NCBI GenBank assembly: GCA_012841015.1
Contig: DUVN01000023.1
Location: 1 to 60,435, forward strand
Reading direction: 5' to 3'
Origin: Clostridiaceae bacterium
Lineage (GTDB): Bacteria; Bacillota; Clostridia; Saccharofermentanales; DTU023
Length of the DNA: 60,435 nt
The notes under the pieces are model-generated. The model was not told where the DNA came from. It did not search any database and saw nothing but the letters and a program-made list of their open reading frames with translations. Positions 46,959-55,700 of the stretch are shown piece by piece. The position numbers and the translations under genes are program-made. The stretch's first letter is position 1. Each line of letters begins with the position of its first letter.

Positions 46959-47609
46959 ATGCCAGAGTCAAAGGAAAGTGTCTACGCAAGAGCAAGATTA
47001 GGTGAAAAGGTTGGCTGGGGCAAGCGCCCGGCACTGCTGGTTGTGGACTTCCAGCGCGGATTTACTGAGCCGTCCCCCATGGGAGGTGACATGACCGTGG
47101 AGGTAGAAAACACTAAACGACTGGCCGATGCTTGCCGTGAGAAGAACATCAAGTGTTTCTACACGCGTGTCGGTTACAACAAGGACGGATCAGATTTGAC
47201 AGTCTGGTCACTGAAGGCGCCCGGCCTGCGGGAATACACAAGGGATAGTTGGATGTACGAGTTTGATCCTCGCCTTGGCATCCAAGAGGATGACATCTGC
47301 TTTGAGAAACACTGGCCATCATCCTTTATGGGCACTTCCCTCGTACAGATCTTAATTGGTATGAACATTGATACCATTATTCTGTGCGGCTGCACAGTCG
47401 GCGGCTGTCTGTATTCTACAGCGATTGACTGCCTGTCCTATGGTTACAAGACTCAGATCGTCACGGATGCATCTGCCGATCGTTCCGAGGAGACTAAGAA
47501 GATCTTCATGTGGAACATGGGCATGAAATACGGTGACCTGCTGACCACCGATGAGGCGATTGAGCACATTAACCAAATGGAGCCCATGACTTACTCGATG
47601 CTCTACTAA
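46959..47609 (+). CDS. Isochorismatase-family cysteine hydrolase
   Basis: Cysteine hydrolase of 216 residues, closest in look to N-carbamoylsarcosine amidase and maleamate amidase members. Catalytic triad candidates: Asp in LLVVDFQRGF (about residue 30), Lys in FEKHWPSSF, and Cys in GCTVGGCLYSTAIDCLSYGY, where the first Cys after the cis-peptide motif is the family nucleophile. It would hydrolyse a small amide such as N-carbamoylsarcosine or maleamate. It starts ATG after TGGAGGAG and leads an operon with two transporters, so it probably acts on an imported compound. Exact substrate unproven. Confidence 0.85.
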   Translation: MPESKESVYARARLGEKVGWGKRPALLVVDFQRGFTEPSPMGGDMTVEVENTKRLADACREKNIKCFYTRVGYNKDGSDLTVWSLKAPGLREYTRDSWMYEFDPRLGIQEDDICFEKHWPSSFMGTSLVQILIGMNIDTIILCGCTVGGCLYSTAIDCLSYGYKTQIVTDASADRSEETKKIFMWNMGMKYGDLLTTDEAIEHINQMEPMTYSMLY

Positions 47610-47682
47610 GCATCTCTCGGGGAAGGCGCGATTTGTCTTTTCACTTCAGGAGTTTTTCAGTTTAGCGACCTGAATGGCTGAG

Positions 47683-47701
47683 GGGGAAGGCGCCCTTCCC
47701 C
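47683..47701 (+). terminator. Strong hairpin between hydrolase and transporter genes
   Basis: GGGGAAGG and CCTTCCCC form a perfect 8-bp, GC-rich stem with a CGC loop. There is no T tract, so it may be an attenuator, processing stop or mRNA-stabilising hairpin rather than a terminator. Confidence 0.4.
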
Positions 47702-47782
47702 AATTCTTAAAAATATAGGAAAAGTCAGAGATTTTGGGCATAGGCCAGTTTTTTTGTACTTTTCTTTAGAAAGGAGGTCGTT

Positions 47783-49126
47783 ATGGCTATCTTTATCAAT
47801 ACGTTCGTCCTCTTATTCCTGACCGTGGTCATTGGCTATAAGCTTGCATCTATTCGCATTCGGGGTTCCTCGTTAGGTGCTGCTATGGTGCTCTTCACGG
47901 GTATCTTGATTAGTTTTCTTGTGGGCACCTACATTAACTCGCTGCCAGATGAATCTACCCTAAAAGCTACAGGTCAGGCGTTGATGGACAACAGCATTGT
48001 GCCTAGCAGTGTGCTGAGTGTATTCCTTGTTTTCTTCATCTCCGGGGTTGGCCTCGTCGCCAGCAAGGAGTTGCTTCCGGTACTCAAAAAGTATGGCCTC
48101 AAGTTCCTCGCCATGGCTATCATTATCACCACGTTGGGTATGGCTGGTACCTTCGCCATTGGCAAGATATCTGGAAATTATGATACTTTTGAAATGTCCG
48201 GTGTATTCTCAGGAGCATTATCTAGCACGCCAGGCATGACAGCAGGTCTTTTGGCTTCCACAGACAAAGCTAAGGATAACTTGGAAAATTACGATACTCT
48301 GGACAAAGATACACAGGAAAAAATGGTTGAGATTATCGGAGAGCCGGGAGCGGAGGGTTTTAGCGAAGAGCAGAAGAAGGAGTATGTTGACTATGCCTCA
48401 ACAGCTACAGGTATCGGTTATACAATTACTTTCCCCTTCGGCAACCTGCTCGTTTTGGTCGCCATCAACCTGATTCCATTGATGTTCCGGATTAACATTC
48501 GCAAGGAACGGGAAGAATACGAGCTTGAGATGGCGTCGAGTCATAAACAGGAAAAGTCGGGTGATTCGACAGGAGATGAAAAGGAGGATGCGACTAAGAC
48601 TTTCTCTGTCACTGCGTATTTCCTAGTTCTGGCTGCCGGATACATGTTAGGTCTGATCAAAATTGGAAGCTTTTCGCTATCTGCCACTGGCGGTGTCTTG
48701 ATCGCTTCTCTTGTTCTGGGTTCCTTGAAAAAGACCAAGTTCTTTGATTTTGACTTTGATCCCACTGTTCTAAAGTCAATTCGGGAGATCGGTATGGTGG
48801 GCACTCTCGGTGCTACTGGCCTGCGCCTTGGATACCCTGTCATCAAAGCTCTGACGGGAACACAGGCGATGCTTGCAGTCTATTCGCTCATTATTGGTCT
48901 TTCGGCCATATTTATTGGTTTCCTCATCGGCAGGTACATCTTCAAGATGAACTGGATGATGCTCAGTGGTGCGTTATGTGGCGGCATGACCAATACCTCA
49001 GGTTTGGGCATCGCTGTGGATGCGGCAGGCTGTGAATACCCCAGTATCGGTTATGCAGCCAGCTATCCTTTTGCCGTCGTTATGATGGTGATTTACACTG
49101 TGATGATTCAAGGTTTTAGCTTCTAG
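47783..49126 (+). CDS. AspT/YidE-like duplicated membrane transporter
   Basis: Membrane protein of 447 residues related to the aspartate:alanine exchanger family. About ten to twelve hydrophobic spans form two repeated halves. Each half contains a Gly/Ser/Thr-rich motif, GALSSTPGMTAGLLAS in the first and GALCGGMTNTSGLGIA in the second, at matching positions. A hydrophilic, acidic cytoplasmic loop at about 165-205 and a Lys/Glu-rich loop at about 250-275 separate the halves. No RCK/TrkA_C domains are present, unlike YidE/YbjL. It probably exchanges carboxylates or amino acids. Second gene of the LysR-linked operon; RBS AAAGGAGG precedes ATG. Confidence 0.78.
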   Translation: MAIFINTFVLLFLTVVIGYKLASIRIRGSSLGAAMVLFTGILISFLVGTYINSLPDESTLKATGQALMDNSIVPSSVLSVFLVFFISGVGLVASKELLPVLKKYGLKFLAMAIIITTLGMAGTFAIGKISGNYDTFEMSGVFSGALSSTPGMTAGLLASTDKAKDNLENYDTLDKDTQEKMVEIIGEPGAEGFSEEQKKEYVDYASTATGIGYTITFPFGNLLVLVAINLIPLMFRINIRKEREEYELEMASSHKQEKSGDSTGDEKEDATKTFSVTAYFLVLAAGYMLGLIKIGSFSLSATGGVLIASLVLGSLKKTKFFDFDFDPTVLKSIREIGMVGTLGATGLRLGYPVIKALTGTQAMLAVYSLIIGLSAIFIGFLIGRYIFKMNWMMLSGALCGGMTNTSGLGIAVDAAGCEYPSIGYAASYPFAVVMMVIYTVMIQGFSF

Positions 49127-49181
49127 GTACTGGGAGGCTTGCCTGAACCGCAGACTTTACTTATTAAGGAGGAGACATTTT

Positions 49182-50459
49182 ATGAGTGTCAGTGTATTAA
49201 TTCTTATAGCGATCGTGGTATCGGTGGCTTTGGGATACCTGCTGAAAATCAATACAGGATTGTTCGGCATGATTTTTGCCTATTTATTTGGTGTATTCGC
49301 TCTGGGTATGACCCCTGGTGAAGTGACCGGCACCTTCTCCCTGCCCTTATTCTTTACCATTTTCTCTATCATCTTTTTCTATGGCTTTGCTATCAACAAC
49401 GGTACGCTAGAGCAGATCTCCAGAAGGGTAATCAATGCCTTTGGAAAGTTCCCTTGGGCTCTTCCCTTTATTTGTTATTTCCTGTGCGCCTTCATTTCCG
49501 GCATCGGTCCAGGGCCGTGGGCAGTTTTTGCCTTCATGTCGCCCTTGGTGTTCCAGATCGCGAAGGATACGAAAATGCACAGCTTGATTGCGGCAGAAGC
49601 GGTTATCGGTGGTGGTGTAGCAGGTGCTCTTACACCCTTTGGCTCTTTGGGGGGAGTAACGAAGAACCTCATCGCAAGTTCTGGTTTCGAAGATAAGGCT
49701 GCGGAATACACCAATACCCTTTTGTTGAATACTTTTATTGGCTTTACGGTGATTTTTACAATCGTCTATATCATCTTTAAAGGCTATAAAGTCGGATCCA
49801 CCAGGGTTGAGGTGGAGCCGTTCACAAAGGTTCAAAAGAAGAACATGTGGTTGATTGTGGCCATGCTGGCTCTATGCATTATTCCTGCAGCCCTGACCAA
49901 AGTGTTCCCTGATAGTGCTGCCATCGCCATGATTGCGAAGGCGGCCGATGTAAACTACATCAGTATTATCGGTGCGGTCTTGGCAATTTTCCTAAAGCTG
50001 GGTGATGAAAAAGCAGCACTCAATCGGGTACCTTGGGGCACGATCATCATGCTGTGTGGTATGGGTATGTTGGTGGCTGTCGCTGTTAAGGGCGGGGCGG
50101 TCGAGTTGCTCTCAGGCCTGATCAGTGACAACATCAGCCCAACAGGTTCTTACGTCCTCTTTACGATCGTGTCGGGCGTTATGAGCATGTTTACCAGTAC
50201 AGTAGGCGTCGTTATGCCCGCTCTATATCCCGTCATACCCGCCGTAGTGGAAAATATAGGCGCCAGTGCTACGGTACTCCTGTCAGTCATTCTGCTGGGT
50301 GCTGCGACAGGCGTTTCCCCCTTGGCTTCCGGCGGTATCGCCCTTGCGGGTATTCAGGATGAGGCGGAAAAATCCAAGGTCTATAACCAGCTCTTCCTAC
50401 TTTCTTTTATCAGCTTACCTATCATCATCGTGCTGGCTATCAGTGGGATACTGAGGTAG
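49182..50459 (+). CDS. Ion-transporter superfamily permease, MatC/dicarboxylate-carrier-like
   Basis: Membrane protein of 425 residues with about twelve hydrophobic spans. The opening resembles the MatC N-terminal dicarboxylate-carrier domain (LLKINTGLFGMIFAYLFG), and two re-entrant regions, FISGIGPGPWAVFAFMSP and GVMSMFTSTVGVVMPALYP, follow the ion-transporter superfamily plan. It would import a di- or tricarboxylate or similar organic anion. The start is ATG after AAGGAGGAG, 55 bp after the previous transporter. Having two unrelated transporters with one hydrolase suggests import of a substrate and export of a product. Confidence 0.8.
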   Translation: MSVSVLILIAIVVSVALGYLLKINTGLFGMIFAYLFGVFALGMTPGEVTGTFSLPLFFTIFSIIFFYGFAINNGTLEQISRRVINAFGKFPWALPFICYFLCAFISGIGPGPWAVFAFMSPLVFQIAKDTKMHSLIAAEAVIGGGVAGALTPFGSLGGVTKNLIASSGFEDKAAEYTNTLLLNTFIGFTVIFTIVYIIFKGYKVGSTRVEVEPFTKVQKKNMWLIVAMLALCIIPAALTKVFPDSAAIAMIAKAADVNYISIIGAVLAIFLKLGDEKAALNRVPWGTIIMLCGMGMLVAVAVKGGAVELLSGLISDNISPTGSYVLFTIVSGVMSMFTSTVGVVMPALYPVIPAVVENIGASATVLLSVILLGAATGVSPLASGGIALAGIQDEAEKSKVYNQLFLLSFISLPIIIVLAISGILR

Positions 50460-50497
50460 TTCATGGGCTAGGCATCCTAAAGAATCTAGAGAAAAGA

Positions 50498-50525
50498 GGA
50501 GGTGCATATGCGCCTCCCTTTTTTC
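50498..50525 (+). terminator. Rho-independent terminator of the transporter operon
   Basis: GGAGGTGCAT and ATGCGCCTCC (50498-50517) make an almost perfect palindromic stem with a T-G wobble, followed by a run of Ts from 50519. It closes the 46959-50459 operon. The remainder of the interval to 50755 holds no recognised gene and no recognisable cobalamin riboswitch. Confidence 0.85.
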
Positions 50526-50755
50526 TGGACTTTTTTGCTTATTGCTTTGATGCGTTCTCTCAGATAACAGTACTCTCTTACGGCATGTTGACTGCTGTGA
50601 AGGACAAAAGTCTCGGGTTAAAAACCACGCTGTATTCTCATGAAATGAGAGTATTCTAATCCTTGTAAGAAGCAAGATCGTCTTGTTCCACCATGGTAAT
50701 GGAGATCTTTCGGTTCGAAATGAAATATATTTTGTCACATATCTGTAATGTTGAA

Positions 50756-50803
50756 CCACAATATGTAGTAGTATTATGAAGCTCAACACACAATATGAAG
50801 TGT
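50756..50803 (+). promoter_or_regulatory. Tandem NrdR boxes upstream of nrdJ
   Basis: Two sites fit the NrdR consensus ACACWATATATWGTGT: CCACAATATGTAGTAG at 50756-50771 (12 of 16) and ACACAATATGAAGTGT at 50788-50803 (14 of 16). They are 32 bp apart start to start, three helical turns, the usual spacing for cooperative NrdR binding. They precede the class II ribonucleotide reductase gene. No nrdR gene is in the window. Confidence 0.82.
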
Positions 50804-50871
50804 GTATATCGGAAAAAATCTACGCGTGCAGGCGATCGTATTTTACTGGAAGAAAGAGGGAAGGTGTTGGT

Positions 50872-53800
50872 ATGGGAGTGTTAGCTTCTGTTATTAAACG
50901 TCACTTTACAAAGGAAATAGAAGAGAAAAAATGTTCCGTTTTTGATCTTTTTGAGTGGAAAAAATGTGATGTGCTGCTGAAGGATCACAAATCGGGGCGG
51001 GTACTTACCGATATGAGGGATCTCGAATTTCCTGCCCATTACTCACAAACGGCCTGCGACATCATCGCATCAAGGTACTTTCGAAAGGCCGGCGTTCCGG
51101 GCGGGCAGGGATATGAAACGTCCATGCGCCAAGTTGCGGACCGAATGGTTTCATTCTGGGTAAAGGCGCTCGCTGACGAGGGGATGATCGACGAAGAAGA
51201 TTCAGATGTCCTTTATGATGAGCTCGTTTTTGCTATCTTGGCACAGATGTTTGCGCCGAACTCTCCTCAGTGGTTCAATACGGGACTTAAACTCAAGTAC
51301 GGCATTTCCGGAGGAATGAATGAGCTCTTCTACTACGATGAAGAGAAGGGCAAGGTCGTCATGTCAGAGGATGATTACACGCGCACACAAGCGTCGGCAT
51401 GCTTTATCCTTTCCATTGCCGACCAATTGCTGGGGCCTCATTCCATTTCGGAAGCCTACGTGTCTGAGACAAAACTGTTTAAGGGAGGCTCAGGGACAGG
51501 GACCAATTTTTCTACGATTCGTGCTGAAGGTGAAGCACTTTCTGGGGGCGGTCACTCTTCTGGACTCATGAGTTTCCTGAAAGGGCTCGATCGAAATGCC
51601 GGAGCCATCAAGTCGGGCGGAACGACGCGACGCGCGGCGAAGATGGTCTGCCTCGATATTGATCACCCGGAGATCGAGCGCTTCATCACATGGAAGGCAC
51701 GCGAGGAAGACAAGGTTATCGCACTCGCCAAGATGGGTTACGACGCCGATATCGATGGGGAAGCGTACCAAACTGTGTCAGGTCAAAATTCGAACAATTC
51801 AGTTCGGTTTAACGATGATTTTATGCGTAAGGTGGCCGATCTTGATCGCAATCCTCACGCAAAAATCCGGCTCAAGGGCAGACGCGATTCAAGCGTTGAT
51901 CGCGATGTATACGTCCGCCATTTGTGGGAGATCTTCAATCAATCGGCGTGGCGGTGTGCCGATCCGGCTCCGCAATTTGATGATACATTCAATGCTTGGC
52001 ACACATGCCCTGCAGGAGAGGACGGTGATGTCGGCGCGAAGCACAACAGGATTAACTCGACGAACCCGTGCGGAGAATACGCGTTCCTCGACGACACGAG
52101 TTGCAATTTGGCTTCGATTAATGTGCTGCGCTTCTATGATTATGATTCCGGGACATTCGACATCACAGGGTACAGGCACCTCGTCTCTATTGCTCAGCTT
52201 GTTCTGGAGGCGTCGATCTTCGGCGGTCAATTTCCAACGGAGGCGATTGCGCGCAAAACGTGGGGTTTCCGCGCGACTGGCTTGGGGCTTGCGAACCTTG
52301 CGTCTGTCTTCATGAGTGCCGGTATTCCCTACGACTCCGACGAAGCGCGTGCGCTCGGTGGTGCTCTATCCGGTATCTTGACGGGGCAAAGCTATGCTGT
52401 CTCTGCCTTAATGGCAAAGCAGATCGCACCCTTTAAACACTACGAAAAGAACAAGCCGTATATGCTCCGCGTTATTCGCAACCATAGCCGTGCGGCTGGC
52501 GTTAGGAAAGATGAGCCGGAGGAGATCTATTACAGCCTACCGGTCGTCGATCATGCGCTGTTGCGCTCGTCAGGATTTGGCGATCTCGCTGATGCGCTGA
52601 ACGAATGCTGGGAAAAGGCCGAGGCGTGGGGTGAGTTATACGGCTATCGTAACGCACAAGTCTCCGTCATGGCGCCGACAGGAACGATCTCATTTGCCAT
52701 GGATTGTGCTGCGACAAGCATTGAACCATTTTTCTCACATGTCGTCTATAAAAAGCTCTCCGGAGGCGGCTACATGACGCTCGCCAATCCTGTCATCGGG
52801 CAAGGTCTAAGAAAGCTCGGCTACTCCGCTGACGAGACTCAGGATATCCTCGACTACATCATGCGTGTTGACGACAACGGGATGATTGCCGACGGTAAGA
52901 TTGAGGGTGCTCCGCATCTTCGCGAAGAGCATCTCGCCGTTTTTGATACGGCGAATCAGTGCGGCTCGGGCGAACGTTTTATTCATTATCTCGGTCACGT
53001 TCGCATGGTCGCGGCGATCACACCTCTCATCTCCGGCGCGATTTCGAAGACAGTCAACCTCCCGAACGAGGCGACGGTGCAAGATTTTGCCGATGTTGTT
53101 CTCATCTCTTGGATGAAAGGTGTAAAAGGTATAACGCTTTACCGCGATGGCTCTAAGTTCGCGCAGCCCTTAAATCTGCGACTAACAGGCGTCGAGAGCC
53201 AAGACGTACCGCTTGAAGAACTTAATTACCATGACTTGCTCCACTACGCCAAGAAAGTTAAGGCTGATCTCGATCAATGCAATGAAAAAATTGAGAGCGG
53301 TGATCTCATTCGCGCACGCGTCAAACCGTTCGGCATTCGAAGCGGCGTCACCCATCCGGCGCAAATTGAAGATGTCAAAGTCTACATTACTGTCAATCGA
53401 GATGAGGACGACAATATTATGGAACTCTTCATGACGACGGATCGAGAGGGGACGCTGATAACAGGCTTGCTGAACTCTTTGTCGAAGACGATTTCTGTCA
53501 TGCTCCAGTACGGCATCAAAACAGATGCTATCTCAAAAATGCTCCGAGGGCAGAAATTTGAACCGTACGGTTTCGTTCAACGCCACCCGTACATCAAGTA
53601 CTGCACTTCCGTGTCAGATCTGATTAGTAAAGTGCTCGACATTGAAGCAGGGGATTACTCGCGCGTCCAAGTTAAACCTGATCTAGACGACGAGTTCCCT
53701 TCATGTGAAGATTCGATGGAGCGGACGCAGATTAGCATGGACGAGTTCATCCACGAAAAAGCACGCGAAGCGAGCAAAAATGGCGAACGCCTCTACGACG

Positions 53801-53895
53801 GATCTGTCTGTACGAATTGCTCCGGCACGAGGCTCGTCCGCAACGGCACCTGCAAGGTATGCCTTGACTGCGGTGAGACGACGGGCTGCTCGTAG
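50872..53895 (+). CDS. nrdJ: Adenosylcobalamin-dependent ribonucleotide reductase, class II
   Basis: Reduces ribonucleotides to deoxyribonucleotides using an adenosylcobalamin-derived radical, independent of oxygen. ATG 50872 after GGGAAGG gives 1007 residues; a longer frame from 50776 would overlap the NrdR boxes. Catalytic features: the ACFILSIAD region with the first Cys of the active-site pair, NPCGEY and the radical-bearing Cys nearby (TSCNLASINV), APTGTISFAMDC, and TGHH-like substrate loops. About residues 800-950 carry a TSCPD-type domain (SGVTHPAQIEDVKVYITVN). The C-terminus is a zinc-ribbon CxxC...CxxC (CTNC, CKVCLDC) with a final Cys-containing tail likely to re-reduce the active site. 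Monocistronic, under NrdR-type control. Confidence 0.94.
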   Translation: MGVLASVIKRHFTKEIEEKKCSVFDLFEWKKCDVLLKDHKSGRVLTDMRDLEFPAHYSQTACDIIASRYFRKAGVPGGQGYETSMRQVADRMVSFWVKALADEGMIDEEDSDVLYDELVFAILAQMFAPNSPQWFNTGLKLKYGISGGMNELFYYDEEKGKVVMSEDDYTRTQASACFILSIADQLLGPHSISEAYVSETKLFKGGSGTGTNFSTIRAEGEALSGGGHSSGLMSFLKGLDRNAGAIKSGGTTRRAAKMVCLDIDHPEIERFITWKAREEDKVIALAKMGYDADIDGEAYQTVSGQNSNNSVRFNDDFMRKVADLDRNPHAKIRLKGRRDSSVDRDVYVRHLWEIFNQSAWRCADPAPQFDDTFNAWHTCPAGEDGDVGAKHNRINSTNPCGEYAFLDDTSCNLASINVLRFYDYDSGTFDITGYRHLVSIAQLVLEASIFGGQFPTEAIARKTWGFRATGLGLANLASVFMSAGIPYDSDEARALGGALSGILTGQSYAVSALMAKQIAPFKHYEKNKPYMLRVIRNHSRAAGVRKDEPEEIYYSLPVVDHALLRSSGFGDLADALNECWEKAEAWGELYGYRNAQVSVMAPTGTISFAMDCAATSIEPFFSHVVYKKLSGGGYMTLANPVIGQGLRKLGYSADETQDILDYIMRVDDNGMIADGKIEGAPHLREEHLAVFDTANQCGSGERFIHYLGHVRMVAAITPLISGAISKTVNLPNEATVQDFADVVLISWMKGVKGITLYRDGSKFAQPLNLRLTGVESQDVPLEELNYHDLLHYAKKVKADLDQCNEKIESGDLIRARVKPFGIRSGVTHPAQIEDVKVYITVNRDEDDNIMELFMTTDREGTLITGLLNSLSKTISVMLQYGIKTDAISKMLRGQKFEPYGFVQRHPYIKYCTSVSDLISKVLDIEAGDYSRVQVKPDLDDEFPSCEDSMERTQISMDEFIHEKAREASKNGERLYDGSVCTNCSGTRLVRNGTCKVCLDCGETTGCS

Positions 53896-53909
53896 TGAAG
53901 GCGACTTAT

Positions 53910-54109
53910 CTGTTAAGTGAAGACAAGAGAAGCGTCTCGACATCATGATCAGTATGCATGACATGGCGTGTATCGTTCGCGACGATGAAGTCCTCTATCC
54001 GAGAGGCAATATGAGCATTCAATTAGGTGACGATATTGTGATTGTCACAACGCTCACGCGATTTGACGCTGTAAACGACATATTGGAAAACGAGCGTGTG
54101 GCGCAATGA
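53910..54109 (+). pseudogene. Scar of a deleted trkA
   Basis: Directly after nrdJ the + strand reads, in one frame, EKRLDIMISMHDM joined to ACIVRDDEVLYPRG and on to VNDILENERVAQ and a stop. The first piece matches residues 33-45 of TrkA at 55701 (EKRLDNMIGMYDI) and the second its last ~47 residues (30 of 47 identical). So a former trkA lost about residues 46-395 in frame. Upstream, homology continues for some bases but is shifted by an insertion and stopped by TGA. A 54-codon frame from ATG 53945 remains and overlaps the trkH start (ATGA) exactly as the intact trkA does with its trkH, so it may still serve for translational coupling. Confidence 0.88.
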
Positions 54110-55554
54110 ACCGCCGGATAGTCTTTTACGTTCTCGGGCGGATTATGATTGTGACGGCCGCCCTCATGATACCCTCTGTTGTTGTGGCGTTGCTTTACGG
54201 TGAAGGGTGGACAGGTGTTTATCCGTTTCTTGTGACGATAAGCGTAATGGTGCTCGTTGGCTGGGTGCTCTCTTATCGGCGCCCTGATGATATGACGTAT
54301 TACATGAAAGAAGGCTTTGCCATTGTTGGGCTGACATGGATCGTGTTGTCGCTTACGGGTGCGTTGCCCTACTATATCAGCGGAAGGATTCCAAAGTTCT
54401 ACGACGCTTTTTTTGAGACGGCGAGCGGATTTACGACGACAGGGGCATCGATTCTGCCAGACATTGAGGCGCTGCCGCATTCGCTTCTCTTCTGGCGCTC
54501 GTTTTCCCTCATGATCGGCGGTATGGGAATTCTCGTTTTCGCACTCGCGGTGATGCCGCGCACGGAATCGAAGGAAGTGTACGTTATGCGCGCCGAAATG
54601 CCGGGGCCGACGTTCGGGAAACTACGTAGCAAAGTGCGAAGCACTGCGCGGGTACTCTACGTGATTTACATAGCGATGATGCTTGTTCTTGTTATTTTGC
54701 TGCTGGTTGGTGGCATGTCTCTCTTCGACGCCTTTATCCATGCATTCGGAACTGCCGGAACGGGCGGGTTCAGTTCCAAAGCGATGTCCGTCGCGGCATA
54801 CAACAGCACATATATTGAAGTTGTTCTCGGCATTGCCATGCTTGTATTTGGAACGAACTTTTCACTTATCTATCTTATTTTGAAAGGTCGTGCCAAAGAG
54901 GCTTTCAAAAGCGAGGAACTACGATGGTATCTTGCGATCATTGCCGTGGCCGTTGTGGCGATCAGCATCAACCTTCGAAATGTTTACGAAAGCGTCGGCA
55001 TTCTGTTCCGGGATGTGTTCTTTACGGTCGCCTCCGTCATTACGACAACGGGCTATGCCGTCGTTGACTTTACATACTGGCCATTATTTTCGCGGCTCGT
55101 TCTCCTGCTGTTGATGTTTGTCGGCAGTATGGCGTGTTCAACGGCGGGCGGTTTCAAAGTGAGCCGCGTGGCCATCTACTGCAAGATGTTTATTCGGGAG
55201 ATTCGGTGTAGCATCAATCCGAACCGCGTTTTGCCGCTCCGTTTTGAGGGAAAGCAGCTTTCCAAGCCGATTCTCCGGCAAGTCACGAATTATCTGATTC
55301 TCTACGCGGCGCTTTTTACGACATTTACACTCGTTGTTGCCATCGATGTCAACAATTTCGAGTCTGCCTTCAGCGCTGTCGCGGCGACTTTTAACAACAT
55401 CGGACCGGGGCTCGGGCTCGTCGGTCCTGCTCATAACTATTCGTTTCTTACGCCATTTTCAAAAGTCGTGCTTTCGTTCGCCATGATCATGGGGCGCCTT
55501 GAGATCCTGCCGATGATCGTCCTGTTCTCTCCGAGCACATGGCGCAAAGTATAG
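54106..55554 (+). CDS. trkH: Potassium uptake protein TrkH, copy 1
   Basis: K+ channel-like membrane subunit of 482 residues (TrkH/KtrB family) gated by TrkA. Four pore-filter loops are visible: [28 protein letters not shown] and [13 protein letters not shown], each between two membrane spans. It overlaps the trkA scar by 4 bp, like the intact trkA-trkH pair downstream. It matches copy 2 closely, including 52 of the first 60 residues, showing a duplicated locus. Without its own TrkA it probably relies on the TrkA encoded at 55701. Slight differences in the filter neighbourhoods may give different affinity (inference). Confidence 0.92.
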   Translation: MNRRIVFYVLGRIMIVTAALMIPSVVVALLYGEGWTGVYPFLVTISVMVLVGWVLSYRRPDDMTYYMKEGFAIVGLTWIVLSLTGALPYYISGRIPKFYDAFFETASGFTTTGASILPDIEALPHSLLFWRSFSLMIGGMGILVFALAVMPRTESKEVYVMRAEMPGPTFGKLRSKVRSTARVLYVIYIAMMLVLVILLLVGGMSLFDAFIHAFGTAGTGGFSSKAMSVAAYNSTYIEVVLGIAMLVFGTNFSLIYLILKGRAKEAFKSEELRWYLAIIAVAVVAISINLRNVYESVGILFRDVFFTVASVITTTGYAVVDFTYWPLFSRLVLLLLMFVGSMACSTAGGFKVSRVAIYCKMFIREIRCSINPNRVLPLRFEGKQLSKPILRQVTNYLILYAALFTTFTLVVAIDVNNFESAFSAVAATFNNIGPGLGLVGPAHNYSFLTPFSKVVLSFAMIMGRLEILPMIVLFSPSTWRKV

Positions 55555-55700
55555 GATGGAGAATGATGGTAAGGGTCAATGGTAAATGATCTGCGATGTA
55601 TCTGCGAAGTTCTTCTTGCAAACACTTGGTGAACGGCTAGACTTTTTGTATTATTGAAAGCGGGTAAGAAAATGAACAAGGTAAACGGAGTAGCTACATC

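Noticed and set aside
50460-50871. Cobalamin riboswitch ahead of the B12-dependent reductase
   Set aside because: I found no B12-box (GCCACTG-type) or the expected long leader structure; NrdR boxes explain the regulation better.
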